A stretch of DNA of 64,000 nt from Pseudomonadota bacterium (GCA_023387335.1 JAEWIF010000045.1:62001-126000), one strand, 5' to 3'; numbered from the stretch's first letter, positions 50,660 through 59,774 are shown. The notes: a model not told the origin generated them from the sequence alone. Numbers and translations: made by a program.

Positions 50660-53025
50660 ACGACGATCACCTCGTCCTGCACCGGCAGCCGCACCGTGAA
50701 CCGGCTGCCCTTCCCCAGCTCGCTGCTCACGGCGATGCGACCGCCGTGCTTCTCCACCGCGTGCTTGACGATCGCCAGGCCCAGGCCCGTGCCCTGGATC
50801 GCGCCGACGTTGCTGGCGCGGTGGAACGATCCGAACAGGTGGGCGACCTCTCCGGCCGGGATGCCGATGCCCCGGTCGCTGACCTCGAACACCATCTCTT
50901 CGCCTTCGCGCCGCACCTCGAATCCGACGGTGCCGCCGGCCGGCGAGTACTTCAGCGCGTTGGACAGCAGGTTGCCCAGGATGTGGCGCAGCAGCTTCTC
51001 GTCGAAGTGGCCCTCGCCCACGTCGGCGCCCCAGCCCGTGAGGACCTCGCAGCGCGATCCGGGATGCTGCGCGCGGACCTCCTCCACCAGGCGCCCGCAC
51101 AGCGACGGGAGATGCACCGGCGCCGGCACGAAGTCCAGCATGCCGGCGTCCGCGCGCCCCAGCAGCAGCACCCGGTCCATCATCCGCGACATGCGCTGCA
51201 CGCCTTCGGCGATGCTGTCCAGCGTCTCCATGCGCTCGGCGTGCGGCAGCCGGTCGCCGTGGTGGCGCAGCACCTCTTCTGCCGACAGGATGGCCGCCAG
51301 CGGCGTGCGGAACTCGTGGCTGGTCATGGCGACGAAGCGCGTGCGCAGCTCGTTCAGCGCCTTCTGCTGCTCCAGCGCCTCGCGCATCTCGGCTTCGGAT
51401 TTCTTGCGGCCGGTGATGTCCAGGAAGGTCCAGATCACGCCCGAATCCGGGTCATGCGGCCGCACGCAGCTGCCCCCCATCTCCACCCAGAACAGGCCGC
51501 CGTCGCGGCGCTTGAGCTGCCGCTCGCACACGTAGCCGTTGGTGGCGATGAGCGCCGCGCGCGCCTCCACGCCGAACCGCAGCCAGGCCTTCTCGTCCGG
51601 ATGGATGTACACCGACGACAGCCCGATCAGCACCTCGCGCGGATGGCCCAGCATCTGGGCGAACTTCTCGTTCACCCACTCGTGCCGGCGCTGGATCGAC
51701 AGCACGATGCCGACCACCGCGTTGTTCAGGATCGCCTCGCGCTCGCCGAGCACCTCGCGCACGCGCGCCTGCGACTGGCTGAGCACCTCCACCATGGCGC
51801 GCTCGGCCGCGATGCGGGCCTGGGCCTGCTCCTTGAAGCGGCGCGCCACGTTGATGCGGTCGCCCAGCGCGAACGACAGCAGCACCATCTCCAGCGCCGA
51901 GCCGATCAGGAGCGAGTTGGAAGTGAACACGTTGGACGGCAGCACGCCCATGTTGTGCAGCGTGAGGGTGAACGTCCCCACCAGCAGCAGCGCCCAGGCG
52001 GCGAAGAACCAGCGCGCGCCGGCGTAGCCGCGCCGGATGCCGACGTAGCTCAGGGTGAGCAGCGTGACCACGCTGAGCGTGGCCAGCACCGCCACCGTGT
52101 AGGCCGCCACGTGGTAGTGGAAGAGCAGCGAGGACAGCAGCGCGATCGCCCAGCCGGCCATCTGCGCCACCATCAGCTTGTCCAGCCACGGCATGCGCGC
52201 GGCGCTGGAGAGGAAGTTGCGCGCGAACAGCAGGCCGAAGATGGCCGTGACCGACAGGCCCACCGGCACCGAGACGGCATTCCATGCGAGCCAGTGCGTC
52301 CAGGCGAACTGCAGACCGAGCCCGCTGAGCGCCGCCTGCGCCACGCCCATCGCCGCCACGAAGGCGGCGTACAGCAGGTAGCCGACCTCGCGCACGGAGA
52401 CGTACAGCAGCAGGTTGTAGGCCATCAGCCCGAGCAGCAGGCCGAAGTACAGGCTGAAGCCGGCGTACACGGCCTGGTCCTGCTGCCACAGCGCGGCCGG
52501 CTGCCACAGGCGCACCGGCGCCACCAGCGTGGCGTCCGATCGCACCCGCAGGTACAGCGTGGTCCTGTCACCCGGCGCCAGCTCCACCGGGAACACATGG
52601 TTGCGGTGCGCGACCGCGCGGCGGTCGAACGGCAGCGTGTCGCCCCCGGCTTGATGCCTCCAGCGGGCGTCCGCACCGGGCGAGTACACGTCCACGTGGT
52701 CCAGCTGCGCGTAGGCCAGCTCCAGCAGCCAGTCGCGCCGAACGTCGGCCGGCAGATCGAGCGTTACCTTCAACCAGTAGGCCGAGCGCGTCAGGCCGAA
52801 GTTGGTTCCGGGGCCGGTCGGCGACACGGGCTGGAAAAGCGCCTGCCGGCCGGGCTCGAGCACTTCATGGAGCGTGAGCGTCCCGTCCTCGTCCTCCAGG
52901 TAGTCCACGGCGCGGGAAAGATCGAAGCGGGGCGCATCCGACAGCCGGACCTCGCCGGCGGGCGACGGCCCCGCGACGAGCAGCAGGAGCCACAGCAGCC
53001 AGCCGAGCCGCAGCGGCAGCTTCAC
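50656..53025 (-). CDS. 7TMR-DISM sensor histidine kinase
   Basis: A 789-aa sensor kinase without a linked response regulator. Signal peptide (LLWLLLLVAGPSPAG), then a 7TMR-DISMED2 extracellular sensor domain (about 30-170), seven membrane segments (about 185-390) and a short coiled coil. A PAS domain follows (AILNNAVVGIVLSIQRRHEW, with a PAC-like GVIWTFLDITGRK), then HisKA with MTSHEFRTPLAAIL, the N box LGNLLSNALKYS, and G boxes VSDRGIGIP and GTGLGLAIVKHA. GTG at 53025 overlaps the phoD stop codon (GTGA). The ligand is unknown; DISMED2 domains are predicted carbohydrate binders. Confidence 0.9.
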   Translation of the reverse strand: MKLPLRLGWLLWLLLLVAGPSPAGEVRLSDAPRFDLSRAVDYLEDEDGTLTLHEVLEPGRQALFQPVSPTGPGTNFGLTRSAYWLKVTLDLPADVRRDWLLELAYAQLDHVDVYSPGADARWRHQAGGDTLPFDRRAVAHRNHVFPVELAPGDRTTLYLRVRSDATLVAPVRLWQPAALWQQDQAVYAGFSLYFGLLLGLMAYNLLLYVSVREVGYLLYAAFVAAMGVAQAALSGLGLQFAWTHWLAWNAVSVPVGLSVTAIFGLLFARNFLSSAARMPWLDKLMVAQMAGWAIALLSSLLFHYHVAAYTVAVLATLSVVTLLTLSYVGIRRGYAGARWFFAAWALLLVGTFTLTLHNMGVLPSNVFTSNSLLIGSALEMVLLSFALGDRINVARRFKEQAQARIAAERAMVEVLSQSQARVREVLGEREAILNNAVVGIVLSIQRRHEWVNEKFAQMLGHPREVLIGLSSVYIHPDEKAWLRFGVEARAALIATNGYVCERQLKRRDGGLFWVEMGGSCVRPHDPDSGVIWTFLDITGRKKSEAEMREALEQQKALNELRTRFVAMTSHEFRTPLAAILSAEEVLRHHGDRLPHAERMETLDSIAEGVQRMSRMMDRVLLLGRADAGMLDFVPAPVHLPSLCGRLVEEVRAQHPGSRCEVLTGWGADVGEGHFDEKLLRHILGNLLSNALKYSPAGGTVGFEVRREGEEMVFEVSDRGIGIPAGEVAHLFGSFHRASNVGAIQGTGLGLAIVKHAVEKHGGRIAVSSELGKGSRFTVRLPVQDEVIVV

Positions 53026-54626
53026 GCCCGCTCCACCCGCGCGCGGCCGCGCTCGACCGCGAAGCTCGCCAGCGTGGCGACCTGGGCGTCGCGCCGCCTG
53101 GCGTCGTCCAGCACGCGCAGTCGGGTCGTCAGGCGCGCGGGCGTGAACTCGGCGACGCCGTAGCCGCGCTGCCAGCCGTCGGCGAACACGAAGTGCGGGT
53201 TCTCGGCCAGCCGCGCCGCGACCACTTCCGGCGCGCCGGACCGCGAAGTGATGCTGGTGCCGCAGAACTCCACGCCGATCGCCGGGCTGTCCGGCCGCGA
53301 GTAGTCGGCCTTCACATGGCCGACCCAGTTCTCGTGCACGTCGCCACCCAGCAGCACCGCGTCGCGGATCGAATGCCGTTGCAGCGAACCGGTCAGGCGC
53401 GCACGCGCGGCCGGATAGCCGTCCCAGCCGTCGTTCCAGAGCTGCTCGCCCGGACCCGGCCGGGTGTCGCGGCGGCCGAACAGCGTCTGCTGGCCCAAGA
53501 CGGTCCATCCACCGGCGGTCTGCGCGAGCTGCGCGTCCAGCCATTGCTCCTGCGCCGCGCCCAGCAGGCTGCGGCGCGGATCGTTCCAGGCCGGGCAGTC
53601 GGCCGGCGTGCCGTAGCCCGCCGGCCGCGGCGCGCGCGAGGAGCACACCATCGGATCGCGGAACTGTCGCGAGTCCAGCAGCAGCAGGTCGGCCAGCCGG
53701 CCGAAGCGGTAGCGCGAATGCACGCGCAGCTCGGGTCGCGCGGTGCCCTGGGCGAGCGCCCGCGCGAACTCCGCGGCCCGCACCGGCATGTGTTCGTACC
53801 AGGCCTGGTAGCCGGCCGCGCGGCGGGCGGCGAAGTCGCCGGACGCGTTCATGTTCAGCGGGTAGCGATCGCCTTCGGTCGTTCCCGCGTAGTCGTTCTG
53901 CACTTCGTGGTCGTCCCAGGTGAGCAGCCAGGGGCATTGCGCATGCATCGCCTGCAGGTCCGGGTCGCTGCGATGCAGGGCGTGCCGCTCGCGGTATTGC
54001 TCCAGCGTGTGCACCCAGCCCAGCGTGGGGAAGTCGCGCACCGCGGCCGTGGCGTTGGGGTACTCGTAGATGTAGTCGCCGAGGAACATCACCAGGTCGA
54101 GCTGCTCCTCGCGCATGTGCCGCCAGGCCGCGTAGTGGCCGTGCTCCCAGCGCTGGCAGGACGCGTACGACACGCGCAGCCGCGCGGGCTGCGCGTCGGG
54201 GGCCGGCAAGGTGCGCGTGCGGCCGACCGGGCTGGTCGCGTCGCCCGCGTGGAAGCGATAGAAATACCAGCGGTCCGGCTCCAGCCCCTGCGCCTCCACG
54301 TGCACGCTGTGCGCCAGCTGCGGCAGCGCCTGCGTCTCGCCGCGCTGCGCGATGCGCGAGAAGCCTTCGTCGTGCGCGATCTCCCAGCGCACCGGCACCG
54401 GCGAGCGTCCGCCGCCCGGCAGGCCGCCGTGGGCGGGCAGCAAGCGGGTCCAGAGCACGACCGAGTCGGCGAAGGGGGAGCCGCTGGCCACGCCGAGCGA
54501 GAACGGATCGGAGTCCCATCTGCCGCGTCCCGCGCAGCCGGCCAGGCCCAGCAGGCCGGCCGCCGCGGCCCCCGCGGCGGCGGCCTTCAGCAGCTGGCGG
54601 CGGTGCGGGTCCAGGGGGGCGGTCAT
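53022..54626 (-). CDS. phoD: PhoD-family alkaline phosphatase (exported)
   Basis: A 534-aa PhoD-like phosphatase/phosphodiesterase. The N terminus has a twin-arginine signal (RRQLLKAAAAG) with a possible lipobox (GLAGCAG). The protein begins with a fibronectin-like PhoD N domain (SLGVASGSPFADSVVLWTRL). The metal sites are YASCQRWEHGHY, FLGDYIYEYP, WDDHEVQNDYAG and GGDVHENWVGHV. It would release phosphate from esters in the periplasm. It is translationally coupled to the sensor kinase, unlike ordinary pho-regulon genes. Confidence 0.9.
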   Translation of the reverse strand: MTAPLDPHRRQLLKAAAAGAAAAGLLGLAGCAGRGRWDSDPFSLGVASGSPFADSVVLWTRLLPAHGGLPGGGRSPVPVRWEIAHDEGFSRIAQRGETQALPQLAHSVHVEAQGLEPDRWYFYRFHAGDATSPVGRTRTLPAPDAQPARLRVSYASCQRWEHGHYAAWRHMREEQLDLVMFLGDYIYEYPNATAAVRDFPTLGWVHTLEQYRERHALHRSDPDLQAMHAQCPWLLTWDDHEVQNDYAGTTEGDRYPLNMNASGDFAARRAAGYQAWYEHMPVRAAEFARALAQGTARPELRVHSRYRFGRLADLLLLDSRQFRDPMVCSSRAPRPAGYGTPADCPAWNDPRRSLLGAAQEQWLDAQLAQTAGGWTVLGQQTLFGRRDTRPGPGEQLWNDGWDGYPAARARLTGSLQRHSIRDAVLLGGDVHENWVGHVKADYSRPDSPAIGVEFCGTSITSRSGAPEVVAARLAENPHFVFADGWQRGYGVAEFTPARLTTRLRVLDDARRRDAQVATLASFAVERGRARVERA

Positions 54627-54696
54627 GGCCGAGTCACTATAGCAACCCATCGGTGAACGCCTGCCTACACTGGCCGGTCGGTCGGAAGGAGCTCCC

Positions 54697-55554
54697 ATGA
54701 TCGTCATCACCTGGAACATCCAGTGGGGCCGCGGCGCCGACGGCCGGGTGGACCTGCCGCGCATCGTCGACACCGTCAAGCACTGGGCGCCGTTCGACGT
54801 GCTGTGCCTGCAGGAGGTGGCCGACAACTATCCCGGCCTCAAGGGCCTGCACGCGGGCGTGAACCAGTTCGCCGAGCTCGCGCGGCTGCTGCCGGAGTAC
54901 CACGCGGTGGAAGGCGTGGCGGTCGAACGCTGGACCCACGACGTCGGCCGCCAGCGGTTCGGCAACATGGTGTTCAGCCGGCTCGCGCCGCTGCAGGTGC
55001 TGCGCCATCCGCTGCCGCGCCCGCCCGACCCGGACCACGACAGCATGCCGCGCCTGGCGCTGGAGGTGGTGCTCGCCGCCACCGGCGGGCCGCTGCGCAT
55101 CATGACCACGCACCTGGAGTACTACTCGGCGATCCAGCGCGCGGCCCAGGTCGACGCCTTGCGCCATCTGCAGGAGGAAGCGGCCGCGCATGTGTTCCCC
55201 GGCCTCGAGGGCCAGCAGGGCAATCCGTTCGAACCACGCCCGCGCGGTCCGCGCGCGGTGCTCACCGGCGACTTCAACTGCGATGCGGGCGACCCGCTGA
55301 TCGCGAAGCTGCAGGCGCCGCTGGCCGGCGCGCCGCGCTGGGTGGACGCCTGGACCTGCGCGCATCCGGGCCAGCCGCACGCCAAGACCCTGGGGCTGTA
55401 CGACGAAGCGCAGTGGCATGGCCAGGAGTACAGCTTCGACTTCTGCTTCGTCAGCGAGGACCTGGCGCCGCGCGTGCGCCGGCTCGAGGTCGACTCGCGC
55501 ACGCAGGCGTCCGACCATCAACCCGTGCTGCTGGAGCTGGACCTCACGCGATAG
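54697..55554 (+). CDS. Endonuclease/exonuclease/phosphatase (EEP) family protein
   Basis: A 285-aa EEP-fold hydrolase. The metal/active-site motifs are ITWNIQWGRG, LCLQEVADNY, MTTHLEYYS, LTGDFNCDAGDPL and SDHQPVLLEL. No signal peptide is visible. It may act on nucleic acids or on phospho-lipid/phosphate esters. It is divergent from phoD (70 nt). Its 3' end overlaps the convergent MFS gene by 37 bp. GGAAGGAG precedes the ATG. Confidence 0.86.
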   Translation: MIVITWNIQWGRGADGRVDLPRIVDTVKHWAPFDVLCLQEVADNYPGLKGLHAGVNQFAELARLLPEYHAVEGVAVERWTHDVGRQRFGNMVFSRLAPLQVLRHPLPRPPDPDHDSMPRLALEVVLAATGGPLRIMTTHLEYYSAIQRAAQVDALRHLQEEAAAHVFPGLEGQQGNPFEPRPRGPRAVLTGDFNCDAGDPLIAKLQAPLAGAPRWVDAWTCAHPGQPHAKTLGLYDEAQWHGQEYSFDFCFVSEDLAPRVRRLEVDSRTQASDHQPVLLELDLTR

Positions 55555-56783
55555 AGCAGGTAGAGCACGATCGAGAGGTTGAGCGCGTTCCAGGCGATGC
55601 CGTTGAGGAACGCCGCGCGGTACGAACCGGTGAGGTCGAACACCGCGCCCGACATCCAGCCGCCCAGGGCCATGCCGAACAGCGTGGCCATCAGCACCGT
55701 GCCCACGCGCGCGCCCGCCTCGGCCGGCGAGAAGTGCTCGCGCACGATCAGCGCGTAGGCCGGCACGATGCCGCCCTGGAACAGGCCGAACATCGCCGAC
55801 ACCAGGTACAGCGACACCAGCCCTTCCGACGGCAGGAACATGAGCAGCGCCACGCCCTGCAGGATGGAGCCGAGCAGCAGCGTCCGCAGGCCGCCGATGC
55901 GATCGGAGATCCAGCCCGACACCAGCCGGCTGACCACGCCCAGGCCCAGCATGAGGGCCAGCATCTCCGCCCCGCGCGCCGCGCCGAAGCCCAGGTCGGA
56001 GCAGTAGGCGACGATGTGCACCTGCGGCATCGACATCGCCACGCAGCAGGCCACGCCGGCGACGCACAGCAGGCCCTGCGCGGTGGCGGGGCTCAGGCCC
56101 ATCGGCCGCGAGGTGTCGCGCGCCACCGCCCTCGCCGCGCCGGCCGCCGGGGCCGGAGCATGCGCCGGCGGGCGCGGCCGCAGGAACCAGGCCAGCGGCA
56201 CGATCGTCACCAGGCAGAACACGCCGATGCCGATGTAGGTCTGGCGCCAGCCCGCGCCGTCGATGAAGTGCTGCATGACCGGCGGCCAGATCGCGCCGGC
56301 CACGTAGTTGCCGCTCATGCAGATGGCCAGCGCCGTGCCGCGGCGGCGATCGAACCACTGCGAGGTGTCCGACACCAGCGGCGCGAAGGTCGCCGAGGTG
56401 CCGAGCAGCCCGATGGCCAGCCCTTGCGCGAGGCAGAAAGTCCAGACGTTCGGCGCGAGGCCCGCCGAGATGAAGCCCGCTCCCAGCGCGACGCCCCCGA
56501 CCGTCACCGGCACCAGCACGCCGAAGCGGTCGGCCAGGCGTCCCATCAGCACGCCGCCGAGGCCGAAGCCGATCATCGTCAGCGTGTACGGCAGCGAGGC
56601 GGCGCCGCGGGCCAGGCCGAACTCCGCCTGGATCGCCGGCAGCACCACCGCGACGGAATACATGCCCGAGCCGCCTATCGTCATCAGCAGCAGCGACACG
56701 GCGAGCCGCATCCAGGCATAGGGGGATTCGACGGCGTGGGCGGGAGCGGGACCCGCGGAGGCCCAGGTGGCGGTTCGCGACAT
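55518..56783 (-). CDS. MFS transporter (OFA/monocarboxylate-like)
   Basis: A 421-aa major facilitator with about 12 membrane segments and a central cytoplasmic loop (PRPPAHAPAPAAGAARAVARD, shortened). The motif-A-like loop GGVLMGRLADRFG is after segment 2, and SGWISDRIGG repeats it in the second half. The sequence resembles oxalate/formate and monocarboxylate carriers. It is divergent from a LivK-like binding protein, and matching inverted repeats in the gap suggest a common regulator. Confidence 0.85.
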   Translation of the reverse strand: MSRTATWASAGPAPAHAVESPYAWMRLAVSLLLMTIGGSGMYSVAVVLPAIQAEFGLARGAASLPYTLTMIGFGLGGVLMGRLADRFGVLVPVTVGGVALGAGFISAGLAPNVWTFCLAQGLAIGLLGTSATFAPLVSDTSQWFDRRRGTALAICMSGNYVAGAIWPPVMQHFIDGAGWRQTYIGIGVFCLVTIVPLAWFLRPRPPAHAPAPAAGAARAVARDTSRPMGLSPATAQGLLCVAGVACCVAMSMPQVHIVAYCSDLGFGAARGAEMLALMLGLGVVSRLVSGWISDRIGGLRTLLLGSILQGVALLMFLPSEGLVSLYLVSAMFGLFQGGIVPAYALIVREHFSPAEAGARVGTVLMATLFGMALGGWMSGAVFDLTGSYRAAFLNGIAWNALNLSIVLYLLYRVRSSSSSTG

Positions 56784-56911
56784 GGGGCCCGATTGGACAC
56801 CTTAGGAAATTTCCGCACACCGGGTCCGCGCCCTAAGCGCTTTCCGCAATGGCGCCTGGCCAGGCTTTGTCCTAAGGTAATGTCTGTAAGAAAGAAAGAG
56901 GAGCAGTACCC
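56784..56911. promoter_or_regulatory. Divergent MFS / binding protein region with inverted and direct repeats
   Basis: ACCTTAGGA (56799-56807) and its exact reverse complement TCCTAAGGT (56870-56878) flank the region. TTTCCGCA occurs twice in the same direction between them (near 56810 and 56841). These could be operator sites for a regulator that acts on both genes. GAGGAG precedes the start of the binding protein. Confidence 0.4.
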
Positions 56912-58033
56912 ATGCAATCCCTGCGCATCCTGGCCGCGGCCCTTGCGCTCACCTCCCCGCTGGCACTTCACGCCGCCCAGATCGTGGTCGGCCAGGTCGG
57001 CCCGATGTCGGGCATGGAAGCCAGCTCGGGCCGTGCCTACGCGGTCGGCATGCAGCTGGTGTTCGACAGCGTCAACAAGTCCGGCGGCGTCAACGGCCAC
57101 ACCTTCACTCTCGTGCGCAAGGACGACGGCGGCCGCCCCGAGGACACGGTCGCCGGCACCCGCCAGCTGCTGGCCGAGAACAAGCCGATGGTGCTGGCCG
57201 GCTACTTCGGCAGCCGCAACGTGGCCGACCTGCTGCAGTCGGGCATGCTGGAGAAGGACCGCATCCCGGTGGTGGGCTACCGCACCGCGGAGATCCGGCC
57301 CGATTCTCCGTGGATGTTCAGCGTGCGCGCGGGCCTGCGCGACGAGTTGAACAAGCTGATCGAGCACCTGACCACCATCGGCATCACCCGCCTGGGCCTG
57401 TTCTACGAGGACGGTCCCGGTGCGGCGGCGCTGATCGCGGCGGCCGAGGAAGCCGCCACCAAGGCCAAGGCGACGATCGCCTCCAAGGCGTCGTACCCCT
57501 CCGGCACCGCCACCGTGACGCCCGCGGTGGACGCCTTCGTCAAGGCCAAGCCGCAGGCGATCCTCATGGTGTCCAGCGGCGCGGCAGCGGCCGGCTTCAT
57601 CGAGCAGTACCGCGCCGCAGGCGGCGGCGCGCAGCTGTTCGCGCATTCGGGCGCGGACATCGAGCAGCTGTCCAAGCGCCTTTCCGAGGAACAGATGCAG
57701 GGCGTGGCCATCGCGCAGGTGACGCCCAGCCCCTACAAGATCTCCGGCCGCCTCGCCAAGGAGTTCAGCGACCTCACCACCGCCAAGACCGCCAACCTCG
57801 AGGTGCCCGTCAGCTACTCGATGATGGAAGGCTTCATCACCGGCAAGGTGATCGTGGAAGCGGTGCGGCGCCAGGGCGCGCGGCCCACGCGCGAAGGCAT
57901 CGCCGGCGCGCTGGAGAGCATCGACCGCCTGGACCTGGGCGGCTACATGGTGGGCTTCAAGCCGGGCGTTCGCACCGGCTCGCGCTTCGTCGAGCTGTCC
58001 ATCATCAGCGGCAGCGGCAAGATCCGCCAGTGA
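56912..58033 (+). CDS. LivK-like ABC substrate-binding protein (orphan)
   Basis: A 373-aa periplasmic binding protein of the branched-chain amino acid type with a signal peptide (LRILAAALALTSPLALHA). The mature part has VVGQVGPMSGMEASSGRAYA, VNKSGGVNGHTFTLVRKDDG and MVLAGYFGSRNVADLL. No permease or ATPase genes are adjacent, as is common for expanded LivK-like families in Burkholderiales. It is probably co-regulated with the divergent MFS carrier. The ligand is unknown. Confidence 0.88.
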   Translation: MQSLRILAAALALTSPLALHAAQIVVGQVGPMSGMEASSGRAYAVGMQLVFDSVNKSGGVNGHTFTLVRKDDGGRPEDTVAGTRQLLAENKPMVLAGYFGSRNVADLLQSGMLEKDRIPVVGYRTAEIRPDSPWMFSVRAGLRDELNKLIEHLTTIGITRLGLFYEDGPGAAALIAAAEEAATKAKATIASKASYPSGTATVTPAVDAFVKAKPQAILMVSSGAAAAGFIEQYRAAGGGAQLFAHSGADIEQLSKRLSEEQMQGVAIAQVTPSPYKISGRLAKEFSDLTTAKTANLEVPVSYSMMEGFITGKVIVEAVRRQGARPTREGIAGALESIDRLDLGGYMVGFKPGVRTGSRFVELSIISGSGKIRQ

Positions 58034-58137
58034 TCGTCGCGGGCTGAACGCCTGAGCCAGCGGCCCGGCCTCGTCGGACACAACCGACAGCGCCGGGGGC
58101 CGCGAGCCGACCGTTGGATCGCACGGGCCGCGCCAAG

Positions 58138-58776
58138 ATGGCGCGGCCTATGCACCCGACCGCCCCCCGCCACTTCTCGATGCTGCGAGGCTTCCACCTC
58201 GCGGACTTCTTCACCCTGGGCAACGCCGCCTGCGGGGTGGGCGCCGTGTTCCTGGCCATGCTGTACCTGGCCACCGGCGAGGTCACGCACTTCCTGATGT
58301 CCGCGGCGCTGGCGCCGGCGGCCTTCGCCTTCGACGTGCTGGATGGACGGATCGCCCGGGCGCGCCACCAGCATTCGGCGCTCGGCCGCGAGCTGGATTC
58401 GCTCTCCGACGTGATCTCGTTCGGCGTCGCGCCCGCGGCGCTGGGCTTCGCGGCCGGCATGCAGGGCGGCTGGGACGCCGCCGCGCTGGTGTACTTCGTC
58501 TGCTGCGGCGTGAGCCGCCTCGCGCGCTACAACGTCACCGCCGAGTCGCTGTCGGGCGCCACGGGCAAGGTCGACTATTTCGAGGGCACGCCCATTCCCA
58601 CCAGCGTGCTGCTGACCGCCGTGCTGGCCTTCGCCGCGTGGCAGGACCGCATCGGCGAAGCCATGTACTTCGGCGCGATCGACCTCGGGCCCTGGACCCT
58701 GCACCCGCTGGCTCTGCTGTTCGTTCTCTCGGGCAGCCTGATGATCAGCAAGACGCTGAGGATCCCCAAGCTGTGA
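58138..58776 (+). CDS. pssA: CDP-alcohol phosphatidyltransferase, phosphatidylserine synthase-like
   Basis: A membrane enzyme (about 212 aa) that transfers a phosphatidyl group from CDP-diacylglycerol to an alcohol, here most like serine. The active-site motif DG-x2-AR-x8-G-x3-D-x3-D is complete in DVLDGRIARARHQHSALGRELDSLSD (shortened). NCAC-like LGNAACGVGAVFLA and TPIPTSVLL support PssA. The start is uncertain: TTG 58114, ATG 58138 or ATG 58150. The stop is 3 nt from the stop of the convergent DUF5985 gene. Confidence 0.87.
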   Translation: MARPMHPTAPRHFSMLRGFHLADFFTLGNAACGVGAVFLAMLYLATGEVTHFLMSAALAPAAFAFDVLDGRIARARHQHSALGRELDSLSDVISFGVAPAALGFAAGMQGGWDAAALVYFVCCGVSRLARYNVTAESLSGATGKVDYFEGTPIPTSVLLTAVLAFAAWQDRIGEAMYFGAIDLGPWTLHPLALLFVLSGSLMISKTLRIPKL

Positions 58777-58779
58777 CGC

Positions 58780-59037
58780 TCAGGGGCGCTTGCGGTTCTT
58801 CTGCAGGATGGCCATCACGATCAGGCCGTAGGCCAGCACCCGCACGCCGTAGAACAGCGGCTCGAACTCGCTGGTGGGCCCCAGCAGTCCGAGCGCGATG
58901 CGGTCCACCGCCTCGATCCAGAACGACAGGGCGAAATAGAGGAAGAAGCTGTCGCGCGAGGAGCGCCAGTAGCGGAAGAAGAACAGCCCCGCCACGAAAG
59001 AGGCCATGACGATGGCGCCGATGAGCATCTGCGACAT
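58780..59037 (-). CDS. DUF5985 small membrane protein (copy 2)
   Basis: An 85-aa protein with three predicted membrane segments (MLIGAIVMASFVAGLFFF; FFLYFALSFWIEAVDRIAL; VLAYGLIVMAILQK). It resembles DUF5985 and its neighbour 3 nt upstream, including aromatic-rich FFLYFAL and F-W-x-E patterns. No function is known. It is the last gene of a three-gene unit headed by a winged-helix-like protein. Confidence 0.75.
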   Translation of the reverse strand: MSQMLIGAIVMASFVAGLFFFRYWRSSRDSFFLYFALSFWIEAVDRIALGLLGPTSEFEPLFYGVRVLAYGLIVMAILQKNRKRP

Positions 59038-59040
59038 GGC

Positions 59041-59301
59041 TTACTCCTCCTCCCAGACCAGCCCGAACACCAGCAGCAGGATGGCCCCGAGCGCCACCGC
59101 CAGCCGCCACATGGACAGGTCGACCGAATCGGGCAGGAACACCCGGTCGACGACCAGCAGGATGTTGTTCAGGGTCAGGCCCGCGAAACAGAGCGCGCTC
59201 CAGAACAGCAGCCGCCCGCGGCCGACGCGCCATGCGCGGAACAGCAGCACGAAGCAGGTCAGGCTGGTGAGGGCGCAAAGGAAATACACGACCGCGGCCA
59301 T
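59041..59301 (-). CDS. DUF5985 small membrane protein (copy 1)
   Basis: An 86-aa protein with three predicted membrane segments (VVYFLCALTSLTCFVLLF; LLFWSALCFAGLTLNNILLV; WRLAVALGAILLLVFGLVW). It matches DUF5985-type proteins in size and layout and is a paralogue of the downstream gene. It starts 1 nt from the stop codon of the upstream winged-helix-like gene, so the genes are certainly one unit. Function unknown. Confidence 0.75.
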   Translation of the reverse strand: MAAVVYFLCALTSLTCFVLLFRAWRVGRGRLLFWSALCFAGLTLNNILLVVDRVFLPDSVDLSMWRLAVALGAILLLVFGLVWEEE

Positions 59302-59302
59302 C

Positions 59303-59680
59303 TCAGGAGTCCTTTCTGATCCGGAACGCGTCCGCGAACTGCTGCGCCTTCTTGTCGACGCGGGAATGGATGAGGTCGCTGATGCCCACAAGGTCGGCGG
59401 CGTAGTGGGTGGCCAGCTGGTCCAGGATGGCGGCCAGCTCGCCGGTGGCCGGGGAATAACGGTAGCCCATGGATTCCTGTCGCACGACGCCGGCACTGAC
59501 CAGCTCGGTCAGCAGCTCGGTTCCACGCTGCTCGGGAAGGTAGAGACGCCGCGCCGCCTCGGCCGCCGACCAGCTGCGCTGCGGCTCCGCGCGCAGCAGC
59601 AGCAGTGCCTCGAGGTAGGGCACGGACGGGATGCTGGTGAGGATGAACCGGCGCAGGTCCTGGGGCAAGTCAGGCCGCAT
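59303..59680 (-). CDS. Winged-helix-like protein of the DUF5985 unit
   Basis: A 125-aa soluble protein. The middle looks like a small winged helix (LEALLLLRAEPQRSWSAAEAARRLYL followed by GTELLTELVSAGVV and a wing MGYRYSPATGEL, both shortened), then a helical C terminus (ILDQLATHYAADLVGISDLI). It may be a regulator of the two small membrane proteins after it, or a partner. It is divergent from thpR. I do not recognise a named family. Confidence 0.65.
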   Translation of the reverse strand: MRPDLPQDLRRFILTSIPSVPYLEALLLLRAEPQRSWSAAEAARRLYLPEQRGTELLTELVSAGVVRQESMGYRYSPATGELAAILDQLATHYAADLVGISDLIHSRVDKKAQQFADAFRIRKDS

Positions 59681-59774
59681 CACGGTTCGCGGGAACGTAC
59701 TCGTCAGGCATGAAGCGCGGGACTGTACCAACCCAGACTCGTCTTGTGAGCTCAACCATGAAATTCGGATGCCG

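Noticed and set aside
53022..54626. PhoD-like gene as part of a phosphate regulon
   Set aside because: No convincing Pho box is visible upstream of 54626, and no pst/pho genes are close; the link is to a different sensor kinase.
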